From Gandjariella thermophila (GTDB lineage: Bacteria; Actinomycetota; Actinomycetes; Mycobacteriales; Pseudonocardiaceae), in assembly GCF_005405885.1 (NCBI RefSeq), contig NZ_BJFL01000009.1, positions 1 through 64,000 on the forward strand: 64,000 bases of DNA, read 5' to 3'. Position numbers and translations under genes: made by a program. This document shows positions 29,022 through 39,450 of this stretch, piece by piece. How positions within the stretch are numbered: the first letter of the stretch is position 1; each line of letters begins with the position of its first letter. The notes under the pieces are model-generated. The model searched no databases. It was not told the origin of the DNA and worked only from the letters and a program-made list of their open reading frames with translations.

Positions 29022-30287
29022 CTAGATCGCGTACGGCCAGCCGGTGAGGGCGTAGGCGCCGAACCACGCGCTGAACAGCGCCAGCCCGGCCAGCACTGCC
29101 ACCGCGGTACTCGGCCGGCGTTTGGCCAGTGCCAGCGCGACCGGCAGGAGCAGGGTGAACGCCGGCAGGGCCAGCCGCGCCTTGGAGTTCATCAGCCCGT
29201 TCGAGCCCAGGTCGATGGCCAGCACCAGCGCGCCGTAGAGCAGCAGCGGCCAGTCCAGCCGCTGCCGAAGCCCGATCACCAGCAGCAGAATCAGGCCCAG
29301 CAACAGCCACACGGTGGTGGCCTCCAGCACCGAGCGGCCGGTGGCCAGGGTGTCCAGGCCGAACCGGACGGTGGCCGCGCCGCCGTCGAAGCGGGAGTCC
29401 CAGCCGCGCTGCTGGAGCACGAACCAGCCGTCCCAGCGCCCGGTCCGCATCGCGACCCAGGCCAGGTAGCCGACCAGGCCGAGCGGGGCGAGCAGCGCGG
29501 CGGCCAGCGGCCGCCAGCGGTCCCTGCCGTGCAGCAGGGCGGCACCCGCGGCGGCGCCGACGGCCAGCATCACCGCCACCGCGGTCGGCCGGACCAGCCC
29601 GGCCGCCGCGCAGCACGCGCCGGCCGGCAGCCACCGCCGCCGCAGCACCGCGACCAGCGACCAGGCGGCCAGCGCGCAGAACGTGGCCTCGGAGTAGGTC
29701 ATGGACAGCACGACCGCCATCGGCGACGCGGCGAACAGCGCGACCAGCGCGAGACCGGCCCCCGGCGACCCGCCGCGCACCAGCCGGCCGATCCGGTCCA
29801 GCGCGTAGGCGCACGCCACCCCGCTGCCCAGGGTCACCACGAACGCGCAGGCGAGTGGGGCGACGCCGGTGAGCTCGGACAGCAGACGCACCAGCAGCGG
29901 GTAGCCGGGGAAGAACGCCAGCGGCGTCTCCGGCCGGCGCTGGCCGAAGGCGTCCACCAGGCCGGGCGGCACCTTCGCGTACCCGCCGGTCGCGATGCCC
30001 AGGTACCACTGGCCGTCCCAGGACGTCAGCGCGGAGGTGGCCGAGACGTGGTGCCGGCCGGCCATCCAGTCCAGGACGAGCAGCCCCAGCTCGCGTACTG
30101 TGAGGAAGACCACGGCCGGCGTGAGCGAGGTTACGATCGGGTGACGCAGCAGGTTGGTCCATCGGCCCAGGACGGAGTGCGCGGCGCGGCCCCGTCCGGC
30201 CCGGCCGTTCGGGTGTATGCGCTCGTCCTCAGTGGTGTCCGTGGCCCGCTCCGGCACCGGCTCCGGCGCCACCTGTGTTGCCGACAC
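29022..30287 (-). CDS. PIG-V-like mannosyltransferase family membrane protein
   Basis: 421 residues from GTG 30287, which has GGAGG about 5 nt upstream. At least nine hydrophobic helices follow a 50-residue cytosolic head. The family motifs are SWDGQWYLGIATGGY early in the first outer loop (with the acidic Asp expected of GT-C enzymes), RPETPLAFFPGYPLLVRLL and a late RLALPAFTLLLPVALAL. GT-C proteins of this kind transfer mannose from polyprenyl-phosphomannose to cell-envelope glycolipids. The acceptor is unknown. It is convergent with the membrane pair and divergent from lysC. Confidence 0.75.
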   Translation of the reverse strand: MSATQVAPEPVPERATDTTEDERIHPNGRAGRGRAAHSVLGRWTNLLRHPIVTSLTPAVVFLTVRELGLLVLDWMAGRHHVSATSALTSWDGQWYLGIATGGYAKVPPGLVDAFGQRRPETPLAFFPGYPLLVRLLSELTGVAPLACAFVVTLGSGVACAYALDRIGRLVRGGSPGAGLALVALFAASPMAVVLSMTYSEATFCALAAWSLVAVLRRRWLPAGACCAAAGLVRPTAVAVMLAVGAAAGAALLHGRDRWRPLAAALLAPLGLVGYLAWVAMRTGRWDGWFVLQQRGWDSRFDGGAATVRFGLDTLATGRSVLEATTVWLLLGLILLLVIGLRQRLDWPLLLYGALVLAIDLGSNGLMNSKARLALPAFTLLLPVALALAKRRPSTAVAVLAGLALFSAWFGAYALTGWPYAI

Positions 30288-30439
30288 CCCGATCCTCCGA
30301 GAGCCCGATCGTTTGCTCTCCGAGGGTAATGCCCACGGCCCGTGGGGTGAGCCAACCGCGGTTCGCCGGTACGCTGCGTCGGCGACGTGGGACGACCTGA
30401 GCCCTCGACCTTGTAGTCGGCCAGAGGAGGTTCGATCGC

Positions 30440-31705
30440 GTGGCGGTCGTGGTCCAGAAGTACGGCGGTTCCTCACTGGAGAACGCCGACCGGATCAAAC
30501 GAGTCGCCGAGCGCATCGTCAACGCTCGCAAGGCCGGCGACGAGGTAGTGGTGGTCTGCTCCGCGATGGGCGACACCACGGACGAGTTGCTCGACCTCGC
30601 CGAGCGGGTGAACCCGGTCCCGCCGGAGCGGGAGATGGACATGCTGCTCACCGCGGGTGAGCGCATCTCCAACGCGCTGGTCGCGATGGCCATCAGCGCG
30701 CTGGGCGCGGAGGCGCGGTCCTTCTCCGGCTCGCAGGCCGGCGTGATCACCGACTCCGCGCACGGCAAGGCGCGGATCATCGACGTAACCCCTGGGCGGG
30801 TGCAGCAGGCCCTCGACGAGGGTTACATCGTGCTGGTCGCCGGCTTCCAGGGAGTGAGCCAGGACACCAAGGACATCACGACGCTCGGGCGGGGTGGCTC
30901 GGACACCACCGCGGTGGCGCTGGCCGCCGCGTTGAAGGCGGACGTCTGTGAGATCTACACCGACGTCGACGGCGTCTACTCGGCCGATCCGCGGATCGTG
31001 CCGAACGCCAAGCACCTGAAGACCATCACCTACGAGGAAATGCTGGAGATGGCCGCGGCCGGCGCGAAGGTGTTGCACCTGCGCGCCGTCGAGTACGCGC
31101 GCCGCTACGGCGTTCCCATCCACGTCCGCTCGTCGTACAGCAACAAGCCCGGAACGACGGTGTCCGGGTCAGTGGAGGCACTTCCCGTGGAACAGGCACT
31201 GATCACCGGTGTGGCGCACGACCGGTCCGAGGCCAAGATCACCGTCACCAGCGTGCCGGACCACCCCGGCCAGGCTGCGCAGATCTTCCGGGTCGTCGCC
31301 GACGCCGAGATCGACATCGACATGGTGGTGCAGAACGTCTCCGGCGCCACCAGCGGCCGCACCGACATCACCTTCACCCTGTCCAAGAGCGAGGGGCCGC
31401 GCGCGGTGGCCGCGCTGGAGAAGGCCAAGCCGCAGATCGGCTTCGACCAGGTCCTCTACGACGAGCACGTGGGCAAGGTGTCGCTGATCGGCGCCGGCAT
31501 GCGGTCCCATCCCGGGGTGACCGCCACGTTCTGCGAGGCGCTGGCCCGCGCCGGGGTGAACATCGAGATCATCTCCACCTCGGAGATCCGGATCTCGGTG
31601 ATCTGCCGGGATACCGAACTGGACGACGCGGTGCGCGCCCTGCACGGCGCCTTCGACCTCGGCGGCGAGGAAGAGGCCGTCGTCTACGCCGGGACGGGGA
31701 GGTGA
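30440..31705 (+). CDS. lysC: Aspartate kinase (alpha, with internal beta start)
   Basis: 421 residues from GTG 30440, with AGGAGG about 9 nt upstream. The kinase domain opens with [15 protein letters not shown] and contains [18 protein letters not shown] and [17 protein letters not shown]. Two ACT domains follow from about residue 265 ([20 protein letters not shown] and [20 protein letters not shown]) and mediate lysine/threonine feedback. It phosphorylates aspartate, the entry to lysine, threonine, methionine and diaminopimelate. It overlaps or abuts asd in a two-gene operon, as in other actinobacteria. Confidence 0.96.
   Translation: MAVVVQKYGGSSLENADRIKRVAERIVNARKAGDEVVVVCSAMGDTTDELLDLAERVNPVPPEREMDMLLTAGERISNALVAMAISALGAEARSFSGSQAGVITDSAHGKARIIDVTPGRVQQALDEGYIVLVAGFQGVSQDTKDITTLGRGGSDTTAVALAAALKADVCEIYTDVDGVYSADPRIVPNAKHLKTITYEEMLEMAAAGAKVLHLRAVEYARRYGVPIHVRSSYSNKPGTTVSGSVEALPVEQALITGVAHDRSEAKITVTSVPDHPGQAAQIFRVVADAEIDIDMVVQNVSGATSGRTDITFTLSKSEGPRAVAALEKAKPQIGFDQVLYDEHVGKVSLIGAGMRSHPGVTATFCEALARAGVNIEIISTSEIRISVICRDTELDDAVRALHGAFDLGGEEEAVVYAGTGR
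31174..31189 (+). promoter_or_regulatory. Internal ribosome site and start for aspartokinase beta subunit
   Basis: GGAGG at 31174-31178 lies 8 nt before an in-frame GTG at 31187, codon 250 of lysC. Translation from it would make a 172-residue protein holding just the ACT domains, the beta subunit known from corynebacterial and Bacillus aspartokinases. Confidence 0.65.
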
Positions 31706-31710
31706 CCGGG

Positions 31711-32772
31711 ATGGCTCCCACCCTGGCACTGGTCGGTGCCACCGGCGCGGTCGGCACCGTGATGATCGACATCGTCAACGCCCGCGAGTCCGTGCCGTGG
31801 GGCGACATCCGGCTGATCGCCTCGCCGCGCTCGGCCGGGAAGAAGATCGTCGTCCGCGGCGAGGAGCGCACCGTGCAGGCGCTCGGCCCGGAGGCCTTCG
31901 ACGGCGTCGACGTGGCCATGTTCGACGTGCCCGACGAGGTGTCCGCGCAGTGGGCGCCGATCGCCGCCGAGCGGGGCGCGGTCGCGGTGGACAACTCCGG
32001 AGCGTTCCGGATGGACCCGGACGTGCCGCTGGTGGTGCCCGAGGTGAACGCGGGCGCCATCGCCGACCGGCCACGCGGCATCATCGCCAACCCGAACTGC
32101 ACGACGCTGTCCATGATGGCCGCGCTCGGCGCGCTGCACCGCGAGTTCGGCCTGCGCGAACTGGTGGTCGCCTCCTACCAGGCGGCCTCCGGTGCCGGTC
32201 AGGCCGGGGTGGACCGGCTGTACGCGGAGCTGGCCGCGGTGGGCGGCAAGAACGTGGGCGTGCGCGCCGGCGACGTGCGCGAGGCGCTCGCCGCCGCCGG
32301 GCTGACCGACGACTCGCCGTTCCCCGCGCCGCTCGCGTTGAACGTGGTGCCCTGGGCGGGCTCGCTCAAGCAGGACGGCTGGGCCAGCGAGGAACTGAAG
32401 GTCCGCAACGAGTCGCGGAAGATCCTCGGCATCCCGGACCTGCGGGTGTCCGCCACCTGCGTGCGGGTCCCGGTGGTCACCACACACGCGCTCGCGGTGC
32501 ACGCCACCTTCGAGCGCGAGGTGACCGTCGACGGCGCGCACAAGGTGTTCGCCGCGCAGCCGTCGATCGTGCTGCAGGACGACCCGGCGGCGGGCGTGTT
32601 CCCCACCCCGGCGGACGTGGTCGGCAACGACCCCACCTACGTCGGCCGGGTGCGCCAGGCCGTGGACTTCCCGAACACGCTGGACTTCTTCGTGTGCGGG
32701 GACAACCTGCGCAAGGGTGCCGCGCTGAACACCTACGAGATCGCCGAGGTGGTCGCCCGCGAGTTCGCCTAG
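31711..32772 (+). CDS. asd: Aspartate-semialdehyde dehydrogenase
   Basis: 353 residues. ATG 31711 is preferred because GGGGAGG ends 8 nt before it; a GTG at 31702 overlaps the lysC stop and has no ribosome site. The NADP-binding start [18 protein letters not shown], the active-site cysteine in NPNCTTLS (about 130), and [16 protein letters not shown] are clear. It reduces aspartyl phosphate to the semialdehyde in the lysine/threonine/methionine branch. The gene is followed at once by a strong hairpin that closes the operon. Confidence 0.96.
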   Translation: MAPTLALVGATGAVGTVMIDIVNARESVPWGDIRLIASPRSAGKKIVVRGEERTVQALGPEAFDGVDVAMFDVPDEVSAQWAPIAAERGAVAVDNSGAFRMDPDVPLVVPEVNAGAIADRPRGIIANPNCTTLSMMAALGALHREFGLRELVVASYQAASGAGQAGVDRLYAELAAVGGKNVGVRAGDVREALAAAGLTDDSPFPAPLALNVVPWAGSLKQDGWASEELKVRNESRKILGIPDLRVSATCVRVPVVTTHALAVHATFEREVTVDGAHKVFAAQPSIVLQDDPAAGVFPTPADVVGNDPTYVGRVRQAVDFPNTLDFFVCGDNLRKGAALNTYEIAEVVAREFA

Positions 32773-32787
32773 CTTGCCGAACGTCCG

Positions 32788-32844
32788 TTCAGCGGGCTCG
32801 ATGGCGGTTTCGGCAGCCCACGAAACCCCGTTGAGCCCGCTGAA
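32788..32844 (+). terminator. Very long hairpin after lysC-asd
   Basis: TTCAGCGGGCTC (32788-32799) pairs with GAGCCCGCTGAA (32833-32844). The stem continues inward through GATGG/CCGTT, with two G-U wobbles, and GGTTTCG/CGAAACC to an 8-nt loop. About 24 pairs form, with one bulge. It starts 15 nt after the asd stop. Confidence 0.85.
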
Positions 32845-34222
32845 TGCGGTGTGACGACGCCGCCGGCCGGGTGCGCGGCCTGGCCGAGCACGGTTACCCG
32901 CTGCGCGCCGAGCACCCCGGGGAGGCGGTGCAGGACCCGGACCGGGTGCTGCACACCGCGTGGCGGGCGGTGCGGGAGTGCGCCGAGGACGTCACCGCGG
33001 CCGGGTACCGGGTAGCCGGCCTGTCGTTCAGCGCGGCCATGCACACGCTGCTCGCGCTGGACCCGGACGGCCGGCCGCGGCCGCCGCGCTGCACCGGGCC
33101 ACCGGCACCCCGGTGCACCCGATGTCCCCGCTGGCCAAGCTGGCGTGGTTCGGCGAGCACCGGCCGGAACTGCTGCGATCCGCCGCGCGCTGGGTGGCGC
33201 TCAAGGACTACCTGCTGCTGGCGTTCACCGGACGGCTGGTGGCCGACCACTCGTCCGCATCCGGCAGCGGCCTGCTCGCCCTGGACGGCCCGCGCTGGTA
33301 CCCGCCGTCGCTGGCCGTGGCGGGGGTGCGCGAGGAGCAGCTACCCGACCTGGTGCCGCCGACCGAGGTGCTGCGGCTGTCCGCCGCGGCGGCCGAGGCG
33401 ACCGGGCTGCCCGCCGGCCTGCCGGTGGTGGCCGGCGGCGGCGACGGCCCGATGGCCAACCTCGGCGTCGGCGCCGTGCTGCCCGGCATGGCCGCGCTGT
33501 CCCTGGGCACCAGCGGCGCGCTCCGGGTGGTGCGCGACCGCCCCGGAGTGGACAAGCGGGGCCGGGTGTTCTGCTACGCGCTGGCCGACGGGCTGTGGGT
33601 GCTCGGCGGCGCGGTGAGCAACGGCGGCGTGGTCGCCCAGTGGGCGGCGGACGCCTTCGACGTCAAGGTGGGGGATCTGCTCGCCGAGGCGGAGGCGGTG
33701 CCAGCCGGGGCGCGCGGCGTGTTCGCCCTGCCCTACCTGCTCGGCGAGCGGGCGCCGTGGTGGGACCCGGACCTGCGCGCCGCGCTGGTCGGGCTGCGCC
33801 GCGAGCACGGCCGCGCGGAGATCGCCCGTGCCCTGGTCGAGGGGGTGGCCCAGCAGCTTGCCCTGGTCCAGGACGCGGTGGCCGCGACCGGTGCGCCGGT
33901 CGAGTCCGTCCGGGTCACCGGTGGCGCGTTCCGCAGCCCGCTGTGGTCGGCGGTGCTCGCCGCCGCGTTGGACCGGGAACTGGCGGTGGCCGAGGAGTCG
34001 GAGGGCTCCGGGATGGGCGCGGTGCTGCTCGGCTGGCGCGCACTCGGCGGCCTGGCCTCGCTCACCGACGCCGCGGCGCTGGTCACGCCGACCAGAACGG
34101 TCCGACCGGATGCCACCACGGCCGCGCGGCTGGCCAGGGTGCGGCCGATGATCGAGCGCGCCCACGGCGTGCTGCACGAGTTGGTGGTCGAACTGTCTGC
34201 TCTGGACGACGCCTGGGACTAA
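32844..34222 (+). pseudogene. FGGY-family sugar kinase remnant (gluconokinase-like)
   Basis: The amino-terminal ATPase signature (DxGTTxxK) is missing; the sequence begins mid-domain at GLAEHGYPLRAEHPGEAVQD and RVAGLSFSAAMHTLLALDPD. Near 33080 the frame breaks: residues expected between DPDGRP and LHRATGTPVHPMSPLAKLAW are lacking and the reading frame changes. The C-terminal part is then intact to TAA 34220-34222, with GGGDGPMANLGVGAV, LGTSGALRVVRD and VTGGAFRSPLWSAVLA. An internal deletion plus N-terminal loss make the product inactive. The intact ancestor would phosphorylate gluconate, xylulose or glycerol. The 5' edge abuts the asd terminator. Confidence 0.8.
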
Positions 34223-34541
34223 CGGCCCTTCACCCCTGCGAAGCGCCGCTCGCACGATGGGGACGCAGGGGGTGACCGGGGCGTTTGCCTGATCGTGCCG
34301 GTGCAGGGCGAGGGCGTGTACCACTCGGCGGCAGGGGGACCGCCGGTGATGAGGTACCACCGGAGCGCGCCCGGCGTGCCCGGCCGGCACGGTCACGGCC
34401 GTCCGTGGTTCCGGGGGGAGGCAGCCTGATGCGTGAGTCGAGCCGCGACGCCGTGGCTGACCGCGGGCGAGACCATGTCGATTCGCTTGAAGTGCCCGAG
34501 ATCACTTTCTTGACTGATTCCAGAAAACATGGTGGGCTGGG
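34223..34541. other. Geneless region upstream of fur
   Basis: About 320 bp without a supported gene. A possible -35 TTGACT sits at 34510-34515 in a locally AT-richer stretch just before the Fur start, too close for a normal leader unless the transcript is very short. No perfect Fur-box palindrome was identified. Confidence 0.4.
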
Positions 34542-35039
34542 ATGGCCATGACCCAAGACGTGACCAGGGGATTCGAGTCACCGCGCGACCGGCTGCGGGC
34601 GGAGGGGCTGCGGGTCACCGCGCCTCGGCTCGCCGCGCTCGAGTGGCTGGCCGATCACCCGCATTCCACGGCCGAGCAGGTCGCCGCCGGGGTGCGGGAA
34701 CGGCTCGGCGCGGTGTCCACCCAGGCGGTTTACGACGTGCTGAACACCTGCACCCGGGCGAGCCTGATCCGGCGGATCGAGCCGGCGGGGCACCCGGCCA
34801 GGTACGAGACGCGGACCGGGGACAACCACCACCACCTGGTGTGCCGGCGGTGCGGGCGGACCGAGGACGTGGACTGCGCGGTCGGCGCCGCCCCGTGCCT
34901 CGAACCGTCCAATGTGGATGGTTTTGCGGTGGACGAGGCCGAGGTCGTGTTCTGGGGTCTGTGCCCCGACTGCCGCTACGGTGGGCAGCCAGGCAGCAGC
35001 CATCGCCCGGAGGTGACGCGGTCCGCGGTCAGGACGTGA
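34542..35039 (+). CDS. Fur family transcriptional regulator
   Basis: 165 residues. The winged-helix part spans residues 15-85 ([50 protein letters not shown]). The dimerisation/metal part has [24 protein letters not shown] and a second cysteine pair in GLCPDC, forming a structural zinc site. It resembles FurA-type regulators that sense iron or peroxide in actinobacteria; these are usually next to katG, which is absent here. ATG 34548 is an alternative start. It runs convergently into the esterase gene, overlapping it by 11 nt. Confidence 0.88.
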   Translation: MAMTQDVTRGFESPRDRLRAEGLRVTAPRLAALEWLADHPHSTAEQVAAGVRERLGAVSTQAVYDVLNTCTRASLIRRIEPAGHPARYETRTGDNHHHLVCRRCGRTEDVDCAVGAAPCLEPSNVDGFAVDEAEVVFWGLCPDCRYGGQPGSSHRPEVTRSAVRT

Positions 35040-36180
35040 CCTGGTCCGCTCCGTCGCCCGGGGAACCCCGGTCCGCGGCGGCACCGGCCGCCGGGCCACC
35101 GTTGCCCGTCGCGCCGGCCGGGCTCAGGGCCAGCCCGGCGCGCAGCGCACCGACCGCCTCGAACACCGCCTCGCGGAACCGCCGGCCCACGCCGAGCATG
35201 TTGGCGTAGCCGTGGATGAGGTCGTCGTGCCGGCGCACCACCACAGACACTCCGGACTCGGCGAGCCGCTTGGCGAACTCCTCGTCCTCGTCGCGCAGCG
35301 GGTCGAATCCGGACATGGCCAGGTAGGTCGGCGGCAGCACGCCGAGGTCCTCGGCGAGCAGGATGGACAGCCGCGGGTCGCGGTGCGACTCCGGGTCCGG
35401 GCAGTAGTGGCCCATGAACCAGTCCATGTCGGAGTCGGTGAGCAGGAACCCGTGCCCGAACAGTTCCCGCGACCGCCGGCGGGTGCTCGCGTCCACCGCC
35501 GGGTAGATCAGCAGCAGGAAGGTCGGCCGGGGCTCGCCGCGGGTGGCCGCGCCGTGCGCGGTGACCGCGGCCAGGTTGCCGCCCGCGCTGTCCCCGCCGA
35601 GCGCGATCCGCGCCGGGTCGACGCCGAGTTCCTCGGCGTGCGCGACGGCGTAGCGGTAGGCGGCCAGCGCGTCGTCCACCGCGGCCGGGAACGGGTGCTC
35701 CGGGGCCAGCCGGTAGTCCACCGCGAGCACCCGCACACCGGCGTGCTTGGCCAGGAACCGGCACAGGTTGTCATGGCTTTCCAGGTCGCCGATCACCCAG
35801 CCGCCGCCGTGGTAGTAGACCAGCAGCGGGGAACCCTCGGCCAACCCCTCCGGTTGGTACAGGCGGGCCGGGATCGGCCCGGCATCGCCGGGAATCAGCA
35901 GGTCCCGCGCATCCACCGGCTCGATGCGCTCGCCCGCGACCATGGGCACCGACGCGGCCATGGCGGCGCGCGCCGCCTCCGGCGTGTCCGCGGCCAAGCC
36001 GTCCTGCTCGACCAGGCTCTGCAGGCGCAGCAGCAACTGCGCGTCCAGGGCGAGTTCCTGCCCGTCGATGCGGAGCGGTGGCCCAGCGATCAGCCGCCGC
36101 ACCGGCTCCGGGAGGGCGAACACGGCGCGCAGCACGGCGGCCTGCACGCGGTACGGAATCGAGCGAGGCAGTGTCGGCAT
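35029..36180 (-). CDS. Alpha/beta hydrolase, hormone-sensitive-lipase family esterase
   Basis: 383 residues from ATG 36180, with AAGGAGGAGG upstream. The HSL signature HGGGWVIGD (oxyanion hole) near residue 155 and the nucleophile [12 protein letters not shown] near 225 are followed by Asp in [13 protein letters not shown] and His in LIHGYANM. The cap region is the N-terminal 130 residues, with [20 protein letters not shown], characteristic of LipH/NlhH-type esterases. It probably hydrolyses short-chain esters. The last 35 residues are Gly/Ala-rich and disordered. No signal peptide. Confidence 0.88.
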   Translation of the reverse strand: MPTLPRSIPYRVQAAVLRAVFALPEPVRRLIAGPPLRIDGQELALDAQLLLRLQSLVEQDGLAADTPEAARAAMAASVPMVAGERIEPVDARDLLIPGDAGPIPARLYQPEGLAEGSPLLVYYHGGGWVIGDLESHDNLCRFLAKHAGVRVLAVDYRLAPEHPFPAAVDDALAAYRYAVAHAEELGVDPARIALGGDSAGGNLAAVTAHGAATRGEPRPTFLLLIYPAVDASTRRRSRELFGHGFLLTDSDMDWFMGHYCPDPESHRDPRLSILLAEDLGVLPPTYLAMSGFDPLRDEDEEFAKRLAESGVSVVVRRHDDLIHGYANMLGVGRRFREAVFEAVGALRAGLALSPAGATGNGGPAAGAAADRGSPGDGADQVTS

Positions 36181-36477
36181 CGGCCCCTCCTCCTTCTCCC
36201 ACCGCGGCTCCGCGCCGCCGCGATCGTGTCCGCGGGGCGGCCCGTGCCGGTCGCGCACCCGCCAGTCCACCCCCGGATGCTACTCGCCGGTAATGCCGTT
36301 CGTCCGCCCCCGGCGACCGATCTCCACCGACCGCGAACTGTGCGTTACGCCACGCGATGGCGTCGAGGTGATGCGCGGAGTATGCGGTCCTCGCCGGTCA
36401 GGGCACGCCGACGCCTCGTCCGGGTGACACCGCCCTTCCTCGGCGACCGCGGAACGCGTTTGGCAGGATCGGCGGCC

Positions 36478-37041
36478 ATGACGGTCACCGTGGTGGGCAT
36501 CGGCGGTTCCCTCCGCGCGGACTCGCAGTCCGAGCGGGCCCTGCGCATCGCCCTGGGCGGAGCGGAGCGGGCCGGTGCCCGGACGGTCGCGGTCACCGGC
36601 GCCGACCTGGTGCTGCCCTTCTACGACCCGGCGGTGCCCGAGCGCCCGGACGCGGCCCGGCGGCTGGTGGCGGCGCTGCGTGACGCGGATGGCGTGGTGC
36701 TGGTCTCGCCCGGCTACCACGGCACGGTGTCCGGGCTGGTGAAGAACGCCCTGGACTACGTGGAGGACCTGCGCGAGGACCGCCGCCCGTACCTGGACAG
36801 CCGCGCGATCGGCTGCGTCGCCACCGCGCAGGGCTGGCAGGCGGCGGTCACCACGCTCACCGCGCTGCGGTCCATCGTGCACGCCCTGCGCGGCTGGCCG
36901 ACCCCGCTCGGCGCGGCGCTGAACTCCCGGCAGGTCGAGTTCGACGCCGAGGGCGGCTGCTCGGACCCCACCGTGGCGGACAACCTGCGCACCATCGGCG
37001 CCCAGGTCGTCGAGTTCGCCCGCTCCCGCGGCGGGGTGTGA
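36478..37041 (+). CDS. NADPH-dependent FMN reductase-like flavodoxin-fold protein
   Basis: 187 residues from ATG 36478. The FMN phosphate-binding loop is GIGGSLRADSQSERAL at residues 7-22, and the second flavin loop is VSPGYHGTVSGLVKNALDYV, typical of the YieF/ArsH/azoreductase-like group. It should reduce FMN, quinones or chromate using NAD(P)H. The open frame extends far upstream, but that part is antisense to the esterase gene. It precedes dps by 77 nt on the same strand, which fits an oxidative-stress theme. Confidence 0.85.
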   Translation: MTVTVVGIGGSLRADSQSERALRIALGGAERAGARTVAVTGADLVLPFYDPAVPERPDAARRLVAALRDADGVVLVSPGYHGTVSGLVKNALDYVEDLREDRRPYLDSRAIGCVATAQGWQAAVTTLTALRSIVHALRGWPTPLGAALNSRQVEFDAEGGCSDPTVADNLRTIGAQVVEFARSRGGV

Positions 37042-37118
37042 CCAAGGACCTGGTTCTGCGGGACCAGTAGCCGGGTACGTCCCTGGTGTCGAACAAGACT
37101 CCAGGGAGGTGTGTCGAC

Positions 37119-37592
37119 ATGTCCCACCCGATCACCACCGCACTGGGTCCCGGCGAACGCGACGCCACCGGCGGCGTACTGCAGGGCGCGCTGGTCGACC
37201 TGATCGACCTGACGTTGATCGCCAAGCAGGCGCACTGGAACGTGGTGGGCACCCACTTCCGCAGCGTCCACCTGCAACTCGACGAACTTGTCAGCGCCGC
37301 GCGCACCTACACCGACCAGGTCGCCGAGCGGGCGGCCGCGATCGGGTGCTCGCCGGACGGCCGCGCGAAGACCGTGGTCGACCAGTCCGGGCTGCCCGAG
37401 TTCCCGAGTGACTGGCAGAAGGACAACGACGTGATCCGGGCGATCGTCGACAGCCTGGAGGTGGTGGTGCGCCGCATGCGCCAGCGGATCGAGGAGACCG
37501 ACAAGACCGACCTGGTCACCCAGGACCTGCTGCTGGACCTCACCGCCAAGCTGGAGGAGGCCCACTGGATGTGGCAGGCCCAGCTCGCCTGA
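37119..37592 (+). CDS. dps: Dps family ferritin-like DNA-protecting protein
   Basis: 157 residues from ATG 37119, with GGGAGG upstream. The ferroxidase-site helices are QAHWNVVGTHFRSVHLQLDE with His39, His51 and Asp55, matching the Dps inter-subunit site, and the remaining four-helix bundle is regular. It stores iron as a dodecamer and protects DNA from peroxide. The N-terminal arm is short and lacks a Lys-rich tail, so DNA binding may be weak. It follows an FMN reductase gene and converges with an S9 peptidase. Confidence 0.93.
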   Translation: MSHPITTALGPGERDATGGVLQGALVDLIDLTLIAKQAHWNVVGTHFRSVHLQLDELVSAARTYTDQVAERAAAIGCSPDGRAKTVVDQSGLPEFPSDWQKDNDVIRAIVDSLEVVVRRMRQRIEETDKTDLVTQDLLLDLTAKLEEAHWMWQAQLA

Positions 37593-37602
37593 CGGCGGGT
37601 GG

Positions 37603-39450
37603 TCAGCGGCCGAGCGCCCGGCGGGCGAAGGCCACCTCGACCGCGGCCTGCGTGATCGTCTCCGCGACGACGAGGGAGCCGTGCCCGGCGTCGTACCGGT
37701 ACACCTCGTACCGGGCGCCGCGCTCGGCCAGCCGGTCCAGGTAGTTCTCGATCTGCCGGATCGGGCAGCGCGGGTCGTTCTCCCCGGCCAGCAGCAGCAC
37801 CGGCGCCCGCACCCGGTCCACGTAGGTCAGCGGCGAGCACTCCCGGTACAGCTCCGGCTTCTCGTCCGGGGAGCCGCCGAACAGCGCGCGGTCGAAGGCC
37901 CGCAGCGGCTCCATCTCGTCGGCGTAGGCCGCCAGGTAGTCGGCCACCGGCACGCCGGCCACCCCGGCGGCCCACCGCTCCGGTTGGGTGCCCAGGGCGA
38001 GCAGGGTGAGGTACCCGCCCCAGGAGGAGCCGGCGACCACGCAGGCCCGCGGATCGGCCAGGCCGGTGGACACCGCCCAGTCGTGCACCGCCGCCGTGTC
38101 CGCCAACTCGGTCAGGCCGGGCCGGCCCTCGATCGCGTCCCGCCACGCCGAGCCGTAGCCGGTGGAGCCGCGGTAGTTGACGTGCACGACGGCGAACCCG
38201 GCGTCCAGCCACACGGCGCGGTAGGCGGAGTAGCGGTCCTCGTCGGCGTGGTGCGGCCCGCCGTGCAGCAGGAACACGGTGGGCAGCGGCCCGCCGGGCG
38301 CGCCGTCCGGTCGCGCGTGCAGCGCGTGCACCTCGCCGGCCGGGCCGGGCACGAACGCGTCGGCCAGCGGGTAGGCGGGTGGTGCCTTCGCACCGGGCGG
38401 CGCCAGCACCACGCCACCGGTGCCGTCCGGGTACAGCGCGCGCACCACGGGCGGCCGCTCCCCCGACGACCAGGAGTACTCGACCGTCCCATCCGGACGG
38501 ACGGCCGCCGAGCCGATCGTCCCCTTCGGAACATCCAAAGTGGTCAGTTTGCCGGTGCTCAGGTCGAACCGGTGCAACGTGTTGCGGGCCTGGAAGGTGT
38601 GCACCACCAGCAGCGCCGAGCCGTCCGGGTACCAGTCCGCGACCAGCTCACCGGGCAGGTCGATGGAAAGCTCCGTCTCGGTGTCCGCCTCGACGTCCCA
38701 GATCAGCAGCTCCTCGCGGCCCCGCCGCTCGTGCAGCACCAGCAGCCTGGGATCGCCGGCGACCGGGCTGAACGCCAGCGCTTCCAGCCCCTTGCCCGGG
38801 CCGTCCCACCGGTCCGCCACCGTCGAACCGTCCACCGAGGACACCACCCGCAGCGCCGGATGCCGGCTGTCCCCGTGCTCGGAGTGTGAGATCGCCACCA
38901 GCCGCTCGTCGCGGCTCAGCGCGCCCACCCCGCCGTCGTGCTCGTTCTGGTACACCACCTCGGCCGTGCCGCCGTTGCGGGAGATCCAGATGGTGGTGCC
39001 GTCGTCGGTCGACGCGCCCACCACGGCCAGGCTCCGGCCCAGTTCCACGCCGGCCGGGTAGCCGGGGCGCGCGCCCGGCACGGCGTGCGCGGCCGCCGCG
39101 CCCGCCGGTGGCCCGGCGAAGGACTCGGACCGCCAGATGCCGAACTCGTCCCCGTCGGTGTCGTCAAACCACCAGACCCGCTCACCGTCCGGGCTCACCG
39201 TCGCGTGCGACGTGCCGTTCGGCCGGTCGGTGAGCTGCCGGTGGGTGTCGGTGAACCGGTCCCAGGCGTAGACCTCCCACACCCCGCTGGCGTTGGACAG
39301 GTACACGCAGCGATCCGGGGCGTCCAGCGCCCAGTCGGGCCGGCTGACCCGGGGCGCGGTGAACCGGGCGCGCCAGCGCCCCTCGGCCGCCGGGTCGTCG
39401 AACAGCCGCTCGGGTACCTCGGTCCTCGGGTGGTCGGTCACATCCCGCAT
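37603..39450 (-). CDS. S9 family prolyl-oligopeptidase-like serine peptidase (second copy)
   Basis: 615 residues. Beta-propeller repeats occupy roughly 40-360 (ATVSPDGERVWWF, LSRDERLVAI, AAVRPDGTVEYSW), then an alpha/beta hydrolase domain with nucleophile in GSSWGGYLTLL near 470, Asp in GENDPRCPIRQ near 560 and His in DAGHGSLV near 590. Same architecture as the gene at 13710 but clearly divergent. Cytosolic. Its 5' end lies inside the extended reading frame of the upstream sensor kinase, an odd overlap discussed under that gene. Confidence 0.88.
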   Translation of the reverse strand: MRDVTDHPRTEVPERLFDDPAAEGRWRARFTAPRVSRPDWALDAPDRCVYLSNASGVWEVYAWDRFTDTHRQLTDRPNGTSHATVSPDGERVWWFDDTDGDEFGIWRSESFAGPPAGAAAAHAVPGARPGYPAGVELGRSLAVVGASTDDGTTIWISRNGGTAEVVYQNEHDGGVGALSRDERLVAISHSEHGDSRHPALRVVSSVDGSTVADRWDGPGKGLEALAFSPVAGDPRLLVLHERRGREELLIWDVEADTETELSIDLPGELVADWYPDGSALLVVHTFQARNTLHRFDLSTGKLTTLDVPKGTIGSAAVRPDGTVEYSWSSGERPPVVRALYPDGTGGVVLAPPGAKAPPAYPLADAFVPGPAGEVHALHARPDGAPGGPLPTVFLLHGGPHHADEDRYSAYRAVWLDAGFAVVHVNYRGSTGYGSAWRDAIEGRPGLTELADTAAVHDWAVSTGLADPRACVVAGSSWGGYLTLLALGTQPERWAAGVAGVPVADYLAAYADEMEPLRAFDRALFGGSPDEKPELYRECSPLTYVDRVRAPVLLLAGENDPRCPIRQIENYLDRLAERGARYEVYRYDAGHGSLVVAETITQAAVEVAFARRALGR

